Source: Pseudomonas sp. 7SR1 (GTDB taxonomy: Bacteria; Pseudomonadota; Gammaproteobacteria; Pseudomonadales; Pseudomonadaceae). From it: a DNA stretch of 64,000 bases. A program made the translations under genes and the position numbers. The notes beneath the pieces were generated by a model, which saw nothing but the letters and a program-made list of their open reading frames with translations, searched no databases and was not told the DNA's origin. This document shows, piece by piece, positions 8,619 through 17,834 of this stretch. The stretch is taken from the NCBI RefSeq assembly GCF_900156465.1, contig NZ_LT707064.1, forward strand, positions 2,082,001 to 2,146,000. Reading direction: 5' to 3'. How positions within the stretch are numbered: the first letter of the stretch is position 1; each line of letters starts with the position of its first letter.

Positions 8619-9131
8619 ATGACCATGAAATCAACCCTTGCCCTGCTTTCCCTGCTGGCCCTTCCGGCGCTGGCCGCCGAGCCGACCCTGTACGGACGGT
8701 ACGAATACATCGCGCTGCCGGAAATCGGCGGTGAAGTCCTCAAGGCCAAGATGGACACCGGCGCCCTCACGGCCTCGTTGTCGGCCAAGGACATCGAAAC
8801 CTTCACCCGCGACGGAGACGACTGGGTGCGGTTCCGCCTGGCCACCAAGGATGCGAGCAACAAGATCTATGAACACAAGGTGGCGCGCATCAGCAAGATC
8901 AAGACCCGCTCCGAAGAAGATGAAGACGAAGGCGAGTCGGCCGCACCCAGCAAGCGTCCGGTGGTGGAACTGGAGATGTGCCTGGGCAACGTCAAGCGCA
9001 CCGTGGAGGTCAACCTGACCGACCGCAGCGGTTTCAATTATCCGCTGTTGATTGGCGCCAAGGCTCTGCGCGAATTCGATGCCGCGGTGAATCCGGCCCG
9101 ACGTTTCACGGCGGACAAGCCGGACTGCTGA
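8619..9131 (+). CDS. Exported retropepsin-like aspartic protease (RloA / RimK-associated family)
   Basis: The family is often labelled 'putative ATP-dependent zinc protease', but its fold is a retropepsin-like aspartic peptidase. The 170-residue protein has a signal peptide (LLSLLALPALAAEP), then the catalytic DTGA signature in KMDTGALTASLSA, and a conserved C-terminal LLIGAKAL block. A charged EEDEDEGES stretch interrupts the middle. The start is the ATG at 8619, after CAGGAAG; a second ATG two codons on is possible. It lies 69 bases upstream of creB, so it may share transcription with it. Confidence 0.85.
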   Translation: MTMKSTLALLSLLALPALAAEPTLYGRYEYIALPEIGGEVLKAKMDTGALTASLSAKDIETFTRDGDDWVRFRLATKDASNKIYEHKVARISKIKTRSEEDEDEGESAAPSKRPVVELEMCLGNVKRTVEVNLTDRSGFNYPLLIGAKALREFDAAVNPARRFTADKPDC

Positions 9132-9200
9132 TTTACCCGATTGACGCGCCTCCAGGGTTGGGGCACCGTTCCGGCAACTTTATTGTCGGGCTCTCAAGCC

Positions 9201-9881
9201 ATGCCTCATATTCTGATTGTCGAAGACGAAGCCGCCATTGCCGATACGCTGGTATTTGCCCTGCAAGGCGAAGGTTTCGACACCACTTGGCTGAGCCTTG
9301 GTGCCGCGGCGCTCGAACACCAGAAAAACACACCGGCGGACCTGATCATCCTCGATGTAGGCCTGCCGGATATCAGCGGTTTTGAGACCTGCAAGAATCT
9401 CAGACGTTTCAGCGAGGTGCCGGTCATCTTTCTGACGGCTCGGGATGGCGAGATTGATCGGGTGGTGGGGTTGGAAATCGGCGCCGACGACTACGTGGTC
9501 AAGCCTTTCAGCCCGCGGGAGGTCGCCGCCAGGGTCCGGGCGATCCTCAAGCGGGTGGCGCCGCGACCCGCCACGGAGCTGGGTACGGCGCTGTTCCAGG
9601 TGGACGGCGACCGCGTGCAGATCAGCTATCGCGGCAAGCCACTGAACCTGACACGTCACGAGTTTCGCCTGCTGAACTGTCTGCTGGAACAGCCCGAGCG
9701 AGTGTTCAGCCGCGAACAATTGCTCGATGCCCTGGGCGTGGCCAGCGATGCCGGTTACGAACGCAGCATCGACAGCCATATCAAGAGCGTGCGCGCCAAG
9801 CTGAGGCTGGTCAGGGCCGAGGCGGAGCCGATCCAGACCCATCGCGGCCTCGGCTACAGCTACAGCCCGGGGAACAGCTGA
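9201..9881 (+). CDS. creB: Response regulator CreB
   Basis: CreB is the OmpR-family DNA-binding regulator of the CreBC system, which responds to cell-wall stress from inhibited PBP4 and to metabolic cues. The 226-residue protein has a receiver domain with phospho-acceptor Asp52 (LIILDVGLPDISG) and conserved Lys101 (DDYVVKPF), then a winged-helix domain (about residues 130-225). The start is the ATG opening MPHILIVEDE. The stop overlaps the creC start (GATG), indicating translational coupling. Confidence 0.94.
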   Translation: MPHILIVEDEAAIADTLVFALQGEGFDTTWLSLGAAALEHQKNTPADLIILDVGLPDISGFETCKNLRRFSEVPVIFLTARDGEIDRVVGLEIGADDYVVKPFSPREVAARVRAILKRVAPRPATELGTALFQVDGDRVQISYRGKPLNLTRHEFRLLNCLLEQPERVFSREQLLDALGVASDAGYERSIDSHIKSVRAKLRLVRAEAEPIQTHRGLGYSYSPGNS

Positions 9882-11299
9882 TGCCGCTGGGGCTGCGCAT
9901 TTTCCTGGTCTATGTGCTGTTCATCGGCCTGACCGGGTATTTCGTGCTCGGCACGGTGATCGAACAGATCCGGCCCGGTGTTCGCCAGTCCACCGAGGAA
10001 ACCCTGGTGGACACGGCGAACCTGATGGCCGAGATCCTGCGCGACGACTTCAAGGCCGGCACCCTCAGCCAGAATCGCTGGCCGCAGTTGCTCAAGGCTT
10101 ATGGCGAACGCCAGCCGGGGGCCACGATCTGGGGTTTGCCGAAGAACCAGGTCAGCCATCGCATCTACGTCACGGATGCCGACGGCATCGTGGTGCTCGA
10201 TTCCAGCGGTGTGGCGGTGGGGCAGGATTACTCGCGCTGGAATGACGTCTACCTGACCCTGCGTGGCCAGTACGGGGCACGCTCGACCCGCAGCGTCGCC
10301 GATGACCCGACCTCCTCGGTGATGCATGTCGGGGCACCGATCCGCGATAACGGCCGGATCATCGGCGTGGTGACCGTGGCCAAGCCCAACAGCTCGCTGC
10401 AGCCTTACATCGACCGCACGGAGCGGCGCCTGCTGCTTTACGGCGCCGGGCTGATTGGCCTGGGCCTGCTGCTCGGGGCCTTGCTGTCGTGGTGGCTCAG
10501 CTCGGCGCTGCGACGCCTGACCCGGTATGCCCAGGCCGTCAGCCAGGGACAACGGGTGGAGGTGCCGCATTATCGCGGCGGCGAGTTCGAGCAACTGGCG
10601 CATGCCCTGGAGCACATGCGCACCCAGCTCGAAGGCAAGGCATATGTCGAGCGCTATGTGCACACCCTGACCCACGAGCTCAAGAGCCCGCTGGCGGCGA
10701 TTCGCGGTGCCGCCGAGTTGCTGCAGAGCGATATGCCCGCGGCCCAGCACCAGCGGTTCGTCAGCAACATCGACAATGAAAGCGTACGCATGCAGCAACT
10801 GATCGAGCGTTTGCTCAACCTGGCCCAGGTCGAACAGCGCCAGGGGCTGGAGGAGCAGGTGGCGGTTCCCCTGGCGCCCTTGCTGGACGAATTGCTTGAA
10901 GCCCGAGGTGGCTGGATCGAACAGCGACAGTTGCGGATCGAACGGCAGGTTGGCGCCGACCTGATCCTCACCGGGGAGGCATTTCTGTTGCGCCAGGCAT
11001 TGGGCAACCTGCTGGAAAACGCCCTGGACTTCACCCCTGCCCACGGATTGCTGCGAATCAGCGCCGAGCGCATCGGCAACCTTGTCGAGATCCGGTTGTT
11101 CAATCAGGCCGAGCCGATTCCCGACTACGCCCTGCCGCGCCTGAGCGAGCGTTTCTATTCACTGCCGCGCCCGGACAGCGGACGCAAGAGCACCGGGTTG
11201 GGACTCAACTTTGTGGAAGAAGTGGTGCAGCTGCATGCCGGGGAATTCGCGATCGGCAATGTCGAGGGCGGCGTGGAAGTGGTGTTGCGCTTGCCCTGA
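9881..11299 (+). CDS. creC: Sensor histidine kinase CreC
   Basis: CreC phosphorylates CreB. The 472-residue protein has an N-terminal membrane segment (IFLVYVLFIGLTGYFVLG), a periplasmic sensor domain to about residue 180, a second membrane helix (about 184-207), a HAMP-like linker, the histidine box with His265 (THELKSPLAAIRG) and a C-terminal ATPase domain (NLLENALDFTP, STGLGLNFVEEV). The order creB-creC-creD and the overlapping start and stop match the Pseudomonas and E. coli loci. Confidence 0.95.
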   Translation: MPLGLRIFLVYVLFIGLTGYFVLGTVIEQIRPGVRQSTEETLVDTANLMAEILRDDFKAGTLSQNRWPQLLKAYGERQPGATIWGLPKNQVSHRIYVTDADGIVVLDSSGVAVGQDYSRWNDVYLTLRGQYGARSTRSVADDPTSSVMHVGAPIRDNGRIIGVVTVAKPNSSLQPYIDRTERRLLLYGAGLIGLGLLLGALLSWWLSSALRRLTRYAQAVSQGQRVEVPHYRGGEFEQLAHALEHMRTQLEGKAYVERYVHTLTHELKSPLAAIRGAAELLQSDMPAAQHQRFVSNIDNESVRMQQLIERLLNLAQVEQRQGLEEQVAVPLAPLLDELLEARGGWIEQRQLRIERQVGADLILTGEAFLLRQALGNLLENALDFTPAHGLLRISAERIGNLVEIRLFNQAEPIPDYALPRLSERFYSLPRPDSGRKSTGLGLNFVEEVVQLHAGEFAIGNVEGGVEVVLRLP

Positions 11300-11378
11300 G
11301 ATCCATGGCACGGCCCACTCGCACGGGTTCGCCACGGTCCACATGAAGGCGGGCTGCTCAACAAGGGCTCGCCCGTTT

Positions 11379-11394
11379 TCCACACAAACTCCAC
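11379..11394 (+). promoter_or_regulatory. Candidate cre/blr tag upstream of creD
   Basis: TCCAC-ACAAAC-TCCAC is a direct repeat with exactly six bases between half-sites, 67 bases before the creD ATG. The described CreB/BlrA tag is TTCAC-N6-TTCAC, so each half differs at one base. Spacing and position support a CreB site, but the sequence match is imperfect. Confidence 0.5.
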
Positions 11395-11460
11395 ATTCGC
11401 CTCATAAACAGCCCACACAGCCGCTCCAGAATCTCCCTCATTCAAACAGGGAGCTTCCAC

Positions 11461-12834
11461 ATGAACCGCAGCCTCGCCGTGAAACTGGGCATGATTGCCC
11501 TACTGATCCTCTTGCTGATGATTCCGTTGCTGATGATCAACGGAATCATCGATGAACGCCAGGCGCTGCGCGACGGCGTCTTGCAGGAGATCGCCAGCAG
11601 TTCCAGCCACAGCCAGCAGCTCATCGGGCCGATGATCGTGGTGCCGTTTCGCAAGGATGTGCGTGTCTGGAATACCAATGAGAAGACCGGTGTCCGTTTC
11701 CTGGAAACCGTCGAGCAAAGCGGTGAATTGTATTTTCTGCCGGATCAGTTCGAACTCGATGGCCAGGTCCGCACCGAAACCCGTGCCCGGGGCATCTACG
11801 AGGCTCGGTTGTTCCACGCCGACAGCCGGATCGATGGTCGCTTCAAGTTGCCCGAGCGCTATGGCTTGACCGTCAAGGAGGCGGCCGATTATCGCTTCGA
11901 CGAGCCGTACCTGAGCGTAGGCATCAGCGACATCCGTGGCATCGAGAGTGCGCTGGTGCTGAAACTCAATGAGCAGACCGTCGACTTCCTGCCCGGTTCG
12001 CGGGTCGGTTGGCTGGGGCAGGGGGTGCATGTGCCATTGCCCATGGTCAACGGCCAGAATGGCGCCGAGCTGACCTTCGGTTTCGATCTGCGCCTGCAGG
12101 GCACCGGTGAACTGCAGATCCTGCCGGTGGGCAAGACCAGCAAGGTGCACCTGGCCGCCGACTGGCCGCACCCGAGCTTCATCGGCAACTACCTGCCCGT
12201 CAATCGCGACATCAATGAACAGGGTTTCAGTGCCGACTGGCAGACCTCGTTCTTCTCCACCAACCTTGAAGAAGCGTTGCAGAACTGCGTGGCGAGCGAC
12301 AGCTGTGAAACGTTCCGCAGCCGTGCCTTCGGCGTGAGCTTCATCGATCCGGTGGACCAGTACCTCAAGAGCGATCGGGCGATCAAATATGCCTTGCTGT
12401 TCATTGCCCTGACATTCGCCGGTTTCTTCCTTTTCGAGGTGCTCAAGAGCCTGGCCGTGCACCCCGTCCAGTACGCCCTGGTGGGCGTGGCGCTGGCATT
12501 CTTTTACCTGCTTTTGCTATCGCTGTCGGAACACATCGGCTTTGCCCTGGCGTACCTGTTGTCGGCCAGTGCCTGTGTGTCGCTGGTGGGGTTCTACGTC
12601 TGTCATGTGTTGCGCAGCGTAAGCCATGGCCTGGGTTTTTCGGCAGGGCTGGCGGCGCTGTATGCATTGCTCTACGGCTTGCTGAGCGCCGAGGACTATG
12701 CGTTGTTGATGGGCTCGCTGTTGCTGTTCGGTCTACTGGGCGTGTTCATGGTGTTGACCCGCAAGCTGGACTGGTACGGGGTCGGATCGAAACCGGCGGC
12801 GACCATGACGTTCGATCTGGGGGAAGTGAAATGA
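11461..12834 (+). CDS. creD: Inner-membrane protein CreD
   Basis: CreD is the main target of CreBC and is induced with it during beta-lactam stress, though its biochemical role is unclear. The 457-residue protein has an N-terminal membrane helix (MIALLILLLMIPLLMINGII), a periplasmic region of about 300 residues, and a C-terminal cluster of about five membrane helices beginning at YALLFIALTFAGFFLFEVLKS. Length and layout match the family. It starts 161 bases after creC, a gap that contains the candidate cre tag. Confidence 0.94.
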   Translation: MNRSLAVKLGMIALLILLLMIPLLMINGIIDERQALRDGVLQEIASSSSHSQQLIGPMIVVPFRKDVRVWNTNEKTGVRFLETVEQSGELYFLPDQFELDGQVRTETRARGIYEARLFHADSRIDGRFKLPERYGLTVKEAADYRFDEPYLSVGISDIRGIESALVLKLNEQTVDFLPGSRVGWLGQGVHVPLPMVNGQNGAELTFGFDLRLQGTGELQILPVGKTSKVHLAADWPHPSFIGNYLPVNRDINEQGFSADWQTSFFSTNLEEALQNCVASDSCETFRSRAFGVSFIDPVDQYLKSDRAIKYALLFIALTFAGFFLFEVLKSLAVHPVQYALVGVALAFFYLLLLSLSEHIGFALAYLLSASACVSLVGFYVCHVLRSVSHGLGFSAGLAALYALLYGLLSAEDYALLMGSLLLFGLLGVFMVLTRKLDWYGVGSKPAATMTFDLGEVK

Positions 12835-12925
12835 GCCGCTCGTTGGGGTTGCGCGAGGATCAGCGGGTACGCGAACTGTTGGTAATGCGCATTGCCGGGT
12901 TGTTCCCGCTGGATCCGGTGCGCTG

Positions 12926-13000
12926 CCATCGCGAGCAGGCTCGCTCCCCCAAGGTGCGACACGATTCGATGTGGGAGCGAGCCTGCTCGCGATGAGGCCG
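12926..13000. repeat. REP inverted pair after creD
   Basis: GCGAGCAGGCTCGCTCCCCC and GGGAGCGAGCCTGCTCGCGA form a near-perfect dyad between the convergent creD and glutathione S-transferase genes. It may act as the end structure for both transcripts. Confidence 0.9.
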
Positions 13001-13017
13001 GGACAGCTGGCGCAGCG

Positions 13018-13647
13018 TCAGACCCGGGGCACTGTTTCAATCATTGAAGGCCGCAGGCTCACCTCGGCGAACCACTGCGCCAGCTGCGGGTTGGTCTCGC
13101 GCCATTCCAGGTCCGGGTGGCGCAGGTCCAGGTAACCCAGGGCGCAGGCCACGCTGATGGACGCCACGTCGAAGTGGCTGGCCAGTTCGGCGACCGCCTC
13201 GGTGTCGAGCACGGTCAGGGCGCGGCGAATCTTGTCCCGTTGCGCGTCGAGCCACTCGTCCCAGTGTTTTTCCACGGGACGCAAGGCGGTTTCGTAGCGG
13301 ATCAGTACTGCCGCGTCCATGATCCCGTCGGCCAGGGACGCGAGGGTCAGGCGTCGCCAGCGGGCTGCGCCTTCACGGGGAATCAGCGGATTACCGACGT
13401 GCTGGTGGTCCAGGTAATCGAGGATGACGCGGCTGTCATGGATCACCGTTCCGTTGGACAGGCGCAGGGCAGGGATCTTGCTCAACGGGTTTTCATCGAT
13501 GAGCTTCTGGTCCGGCCTGACCGGGGTGAGCTGGCTGAGCTGCAACGCCACGCGGTCCTGCTGGCCGGTTTCGTGCAGCAGCACCAGCACCTTGCGGACG
13601 AAGGGCGAAGCGGGATTTTGAAACAGCGTCATGCTGGGGGTGGCCAT
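13018..13647 (-). CDS. Glutathione S-transferase
   Basis: The 209-residue protein has an N-terminal thioredoxin-fold domain (about 6-82) with the first-strand LFQNPASPFVRKVLVLLHE, the cis-Pro segment NPLSKIPALRLSNG and the glutathione-contacting DSRVILDYLD. An all-helical C-terminal domain (about 90-205) follows. The position of Ser14 in NPASPFVRKV suggests a serine-type catalytic residue. The substrate cannot be told from sequence. It is monocistronic. Confidence 0.92.
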   Translation of the reverse strand: MATPSMTLFQNPASPFVRKVLVLLHETGQQDRVALQLSQLTPVRPDQKLIDENPLSKIPALRLSNGTVIHDSRVILDYLDHQHVGNPLIPREGAARWRRLTLASLADGIMDAAVLIRYETALRPVEKHWDEWLDAQRDKIRRALTVLDTEAVAELASHFDVASISVACALGYLDLRHPDLEWRETNPQLAQWFAEVSLRPSMIETVPRV

Positions 13648-13737
13648 GGAGTCGGTCTCGAGGGGGGACAGGGTTCAGACCCGGGATTCGCACAGCCTAG
13701 ACAGTTCAGACGCGACTGGCGAGCCCCCCTGCGCAGC

Positions 13738-13920
13738 TTATCCGTTGCGCTTGAACAACCCCCAGGTGCCCAGCAGGGTCGGCAGTCCCAGGCCCACCCA
13801 ACTCACCGCGTCCCACGCACCGTCACCCAGCAGTGCCGAGAACAGTCCGGCGGCGCAAAGGACACCGATCAGCACGGGAGCGCCAAAGACTTTCCAGAAG
13901 TTCGACTGCCGGGGCCTCAT
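13738..13920 (-). CDS. Small two-helix membrane protein of the iron locus
   Basis: This 60-residue protein has two hydrophobic segments (VFGAPVLIGVLCAAGLFSALL and SWVGLGLPTLLGTWGLF) separated by GDGAWDAV. I do not recognise a named family. Its ATG overlaps the stop codon of the upstream PepSY gene (ATGA), so the two are translated together, and it is probably an accessory of the siderophore-iron membrane machinery. Confidence 0.8.
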   Translation of the reverse strand: MRPRQSNFWKVFGAPVLIGVLCAAGLFSALLGDGAWDAVSWVGLGLPTLLGTWGLFKRNG

Positions 13921-15047
13921 GACACCACCTGCGCGCCGACGCTCGCACGTTTGGCTGCCTTGCGCCGCACCAGCCACAGGTAGACCCCGCTGCCGAGGAC
14001 GATGATGGTCAACACATCGAGGGTCGCCCAGAAGATCTGCATCGGCCTGCCGCCGTAGTCACCGAAGTGCAGCGGCAAGGACAGGCTCATGACATCCATG
14101 TACCAGGGCCGCTCGGCCATGGCGGTGACGTCCAGGGTGCTGGCGTCGATCAACACCGGGGTCAGCAGGTGAGAGGTCAGGTGGGTATTGCCCTTCATGA
14201 ACACACCGTAGTGGTGCTGGCTGGAAAACAGCGTGCCGGGGAATGCAATGAAACTGGGCTCCATGCCTGGCGTGGCTTGCCTGGCAATGTCGAGCAGGCG
14301 GGTGGCCGGCGCCAGTTGGGTCAGGGGCGGGGCGTTGCGGTAGGGTTCGACCATGGCGCCGAGGCTGTCGTTGCGCCAGGCGGCGATGATCAGGTCGGCG
14401 CACGCGGCGATGACACCTGTGACCCCGACGGTCAGCGCCCAGACCAGCGTGACCACGCCGATCAGGTTATGCAGGTCGAGCCAGCGCAGGCGCGTGGATT
14501 TGTCCTGGCGCACCGTGGCGAACCTCAGGCGCCGCATGAACGGCAAATACAGGACCACGCCGGAGACGATGGCGATCACGAACAAGAGGCCCATGAACGC
14601 TAGCAGCAGCTTGCCGGGCAACCCGGCGAACATGTCCACGTGCAGGCGCAGCATGACCATCATGAAACCACCGTTGGCCGAGGGCATTTCCAGGGCCTCG
14701 CCGGTGCGTGCATCGAGCATGAAGGTGTGTGAGGAATTGGGCTCGGTGTCCGGTGTCGGCGCCATGATGGTGATGACACCGTTGGGGTCGTCTTCGTCCC
14801 AGCCGAAATACTGGACCACTTCACCCGGACGATGGGCCTTGGCCTTCTCCACCAACTGTTGCAGGTCCAGGTGTGGCGTGTCGGCGGGCATTTCCCGGAA
14901 CTCGGGGGCGTCGCCCAGCAGGTGCTCGATTTCATGATGGAAAATCAACGGCAGCCCGGTGATCGCCAGCATCAGCAGGAACACCGTGCAGATCAGGCTG
15001 GTCCAGGTGTGGATGAACGACCAGCGGCGGATGGTTTTGCTTTTCAT
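13917..15047 (-). CDS. PepSY-associated TM-helix membrane protein
   Basis: This 376-residue protein belongs to the PepSY_TM family of inner-membrane proteins found beside siderophore receptors (PiuB/FoxB type). Members are thought to help reduce or move ferric siderophores across the inner membrane. Four membrane spans are visible: residues about 10-35 (LICTVFLLMLAITGLPLIF), about 140-165, about 190-215 (LIGVVTLVWALTVGVTGVI) and near the C-terminus (LDVLTIIVLGSGVYLWLV), with a large periplasmic loop between the first two. It lies 93 bases downstream of the TonB-dependent receptor. Confidence 0.88.
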   Translation of the reverse strand: MKSKTIRRWSFIHTWTSLICTVFLLMLAITGLPLIFHHEIEHLLGDAPEFREMPADTPHLDLQQLVEKAKAHRPGEVVQYFGWDEDDPNGVITIMAPTPDTEPNSSHTFMLDARTGEALEMPSANGGFMMVMLRLHVDMFAGLPGKLLLAFMGLLFVIAIVSGVVLYLPFMRRLRFATVRQDKSTRLRWLDLHNLIGVVTLVWALTVGVTGVIAACADLIIAAWRNDSLGAMVEPYRNAPPLTQLAPATRLLDIARQATPGMEPSFIAFPGTLFSSQHHYGVFMKGNTHLTSHLLTPVLIDASTLDVTAMAERPWYMDVMSLSLPLHFGDYGGRPMQIFWATLDVLTIIVLGSGVYLWLVRRKAAKRASVGAQVVS

Positions 15048-15140
15048 GAAGGATCCGGATGCAAAAGAGACCGGCCGTGGCGAGAGGAAAATTACTCGCC
15101 ACGGCTGACCCTCGAAAGGTTTGCCGCAAAGGCTAACCGA

Positions 15141-17579
15141 TTACCATTTGTAATTCACGCTGGCAACGACGTTGCGTTGGTCGCCGTAGTAGCAATAGAA
15201 ACCATCGCAAGTGGACAGGTAGTCCTTGTTGAAGATGTTCTTCGCGTCCACCGCCACCGTAACCCCCTTGAGGGTCTTGTTCAGGCGGCCCAGGTCGTAA
15301 TGGGCCGATGCGTCGTACACGGTGTAGGAGCCGACATGGCCCCAGTCGGTGTTGGTGGTGTTGCCGTAGGTGTCGCCGACATAACGCACGCCTGCGCCCA
15401 CGCCGAAGCCGTCCAGCAGGCCGTTGTGCCAGGTGTAGTCGGCCCACGCCGTGGCCTGGTTACGCGGGACCTGGGCCATGCGCTTGCCTTTTTCGGCCGC
15501 GGTGCCCTTGGTGATTTCGCTGTCGTTGTAGGTATAGGAGCCGACGAGTTTCAGGTTGTCGGTCACGTTGCCCGAAGCCTCCAGCTCCAGGCCCCGGACC
15601 TGGACTTCGCCCACCTGGCGAGTGACGTTGTTTTCGGTCACGGAGTTGTTCTTCTGGGTCAGGTCGAACACCGCGGCGGTCAGCAAGGTCCTGGTGCCGG
15701 GGGGCTGGTACTTGATCCCGGCCTCGTACTGTTCGCCCTCGGTCGGTTTGAACGCATCGGTGCTGTTGACCGTTGAACCTGCCGCGGCCTGGAACGACTG
15801 TGCGAAGGAAATGTAAGGTGTCACGCCGTTATCGAAGACGTAGCTCAGGGCGGCGTTGCCGCTGAATTTCTTGTCCCGCTGAGTGTTGGTGACGTTGTTG
15901 AGGTTGTGGAACTCAGTGCCGGTGTGGACCCAGTCCTCGCGTCCGCCAAGGGTCAGGCGCCAGTTGTCCAGGGCCATCTGGTCCTGGATGTAGAGGCCGG
16001 TCTGGTTGGTCTTCTGGTTGTAGTCATACATGGTGAAGTACTGGACGTTGGAGAAATCCTGTCCGTAGATCGGGTTGTGGATATTGCTGGTCGGCACACC
16101 GTTCGAACCCCAGTCCCAGCGCGCATTGCTGTTCGAGCGCTGGTGATCCAGGCCCAGCAGCAGGGTGTGGCTGAGAACGCCGGTTTGGAAGTCGGCCTGG
16201 AAGTTGTTATCCACAGCGAACTGGCTGATGTCTTCATCGATGACACTGGCGCTGCGCTTGATGGTGCCATCGGCGCTTACCGCCTCGTCAGGCCCCGCTG
16301 GCCAGAATTGTCCGCCAGCGGAGATGCCCTGGGTCTCCAGGTCGCTCTTGGTATAGCGCAGGTTCTGGCGGAACTGCCAGGTATCGTTCAGGCGATGTTC
16401 GAACGCGTAGCCGAGTGCGTAATAGGTGCGGTCATAGAATTCCCACTCTGGATCCCCCAGGTTCTTGTGATGGGAAATCTTGCCCGCCGGCGAAGACAGC
16501 TTGGTGCCCTGTAATGGCAGGAATTGCCCGGTAATACCGGTGTCGTCGCGGGTGAACTGGGTCAGGAAGGTCAGGCGAGTGTCATCGTTGATATTCCAGG
16601 TCAGGCTCGGCGCGAGGTTGTAGCGCTTGTCCGGAATGTGATCGACCTGGGAATTGCTGTCGCGCACGGTGCCGCTGACCCGATAAAGGAACTGGCCTTC
16701 GTCATCGACCTTGCCGGTGCTGTCGAAATTGATCTGCTTGTGCTCGTAGCTGCCGGCCTGTACTTCCACTTCATGACTGCTCTCGGCCTGTGGGCGACGG
16801 CTGACCATGTCCAGCAGGCCGCCCGGCGGCGTCTGGCCGTAGACCGAAGATGCGGGGCCGCGCAACACGGCGATGCGCTCCAGGTTCCAAGTCTCGATTT
16901 TCGGCGTGACGTAGTTGCCCTTGGGCAGCGGCAGGCCATCGAGGAACTGGGTCGGTACGAAACCGCGCACCAGCAGCCAGTCGTTACGCGAGTCCGAACC
17001 GTAGCCGCTGCTCTGTACGCCGGCGGTGTAGCGCAGGGCATCGTTGAGGTTGAGGACGGAGCGGTCTTCCATTTGCTGGCGCGTGACCACGGAAACCGAG
17101 CGTGGCAGTTCGACAATCGGAGTATCGGTCTTGGTGCCGGCGGCGGTGCGGGTGACCGCATAACCTTCGGTCGGGCCCCACGCGGTTTCGCTGATGCCCG
17201 CGCCGATCACGCTGGTTTCCGGCAGGGCCATGACGCCCTCGGGCACGGCGGCCAGGCTGTAGGTGCCGGCGCTGCTTTGTTCCAGTTGCAGGCCGGTGCC
17301 GCGCAAGGCTTCACGCAATGCGCCGATGGCATCGAACTGGCCCTGGACCGGAGCCGACTGCTTACCTGAGACCAGGGAAGGGCTCAGGCTCAAGGCGAGG
17401 CCGGCCTGGCTGGCAATCTGGTTAAGGGTGCTGGCCAATGGCGCGGAAGGCAGGTTGTAGGCGCGCACGCTGGAAGCCTGTTCGGCTGCCAGCAACGGGC
17501 CGCTGGCCAACGGGACGGCAAAGGCAATGGCGACGGCCAACAGGCTGGGGCGCAACAGGGTGTCTAGCGGACGGGACAT
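15141..17579 (-). CDS. TonB-dependent siderophore receptor with signalling domain
   Basis: This is an outer-membrane ferric-siderophore transducer. The 812-residue precursor has a signal peptide (ending near GPLLAAEQ), an N-terminal secretin/TonB signalling domain (about 38-115) that contacts the anti-sigma factor, a plug domain (ELPRSVSVVTRQQMEDRS, LRGPASSVYGQTPPGGLLD) and a 22-strand barrel ending in the aromatic residue of SVNYKW. The paired cysteines in CDGFYCYYGD near the end are typical of hydroxamate receptors such as FoxA and FiuA. With the ECF sigma, FecR and PepSY neighbours the locus looks most like foxI-foxR-foxA-foxB (ferrioxamine), but the ligand is an inference. Confidence 0.93.
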   Translation of the reverse strand: MSRPLDTLLRPSLLAVAIAFAVPLASGPLLAAEQASSVRAYNLPSAPLASTLNQIASQAGLALSLSPSLVSGKQSAPVQGQFDAIGALREALRGTGLQLEQSSAGTYSLAAVPEGVMALPETSVIGAGISETAWGPTEGYAVTRTAAGTKTDTPIVELPRSVSVVTRQQMEDRSVLNLNDALRYTAGVQSSGYGSDSRNDWLLVRGFVPTQFLDGLPLPKGNYVTPKIETWNLERIAVLRGPASSVYGQTPPGGLLDMVSRRPQAESSHEVEVQAGSYEHKQINFDSTGKVDDEGQFLYRVSGTVRDSNSQVDHIPDKRYNLAPSLTWNINDDTRLTFLTQFTRDDTGITGQFLPLQGTKLSSPAGKISHHKNLGDPEWEFYDRTYYALGYAFEHRLNDTWQFRQNLRYTKSDLETQGISAGGQFWPAGPDEAVSADGTIKRSASVIDEDISQFAVDNNFQADFQTGVLSHTLLLGLDHQRSNSNARWDWGSNGVPTSNIHNPIYGQDFSNVQYFTMYDYNQKTNQTGLYIQDQMALDNWRLTLGGREDWVHTGTEFHNLNNVTNTQRDKKFSGNAALSYVFDNGVTPYISFAQSFQAAAGSTVNSTDAFKPTEGEQYEAGIKYQPPGTRTLLTAAVFDLTQKNNSVTENNVTRQVGEVQVRGLELEASGNVTDNLKLVGSYTYNDSEITKGTAAEKGKRMAQVPRNQATAWADYTWHNGLLDGFGVGAGVRYVGDTYGNTTNTDWGHVGSYTVYDASAHYDLGRLNKTLKGVTVAVDAKNIFNKDYLSTCDGFYCYYGDQRNVVASVNYKW

Positions 17580-17718
17580 ACGGCGGCTCCTGAATGGAAA
17601 TATTTCTCAATTGCCTGGATGCCGGATGAAAGTCGAAAAGTGATAGGGCTGGATGAAAATAATTTAGATTCAGATTGGATGGATGCCACCTGTCGGATCA
17701 GGCGGCGCTCAGGTGGTC

Positions 17719-17809
17719 TCATTGCGAGCAGGCTCATTCCCACAAGAGGCTGCGTGGCCCGCAATGGTGGGGTCACCCGGGTCACTGTGGAGCGAGCCTG
17801 CTCATATTG
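17719..17809. repeat. Degenerate REP pair between receptor and anti-sigma genes
   Basis: TTGCGAGCAGGCTCATTCCC and GTGGAGCGAGCCTGCTCATA are diverged, opposed REP cores in the 255-base gap between the receptor and fecR-like genes. No gene is seen in the rest of the gap. It may separate expression of the regulators from that of the abundant receptor. Confidence 0.7.
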
Positions 17810-17834
17810 AGCTATCCGCCGAAAACCCGTCCTC

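Noticed and set aside
12832..12996. Short open frame starting on the creD stop codon (ATGA) and running into the REP pair
   Set aside because: Most of its codons are REP sequence, and no family resemblance or conserved reason for translation is visible.
16207..16215. Exact DnaA box (TTATCCACA) inside the siderophore receptor gene
   Set aside because: A single site inside a coding region, with no companion boxes, is best taken as chance.
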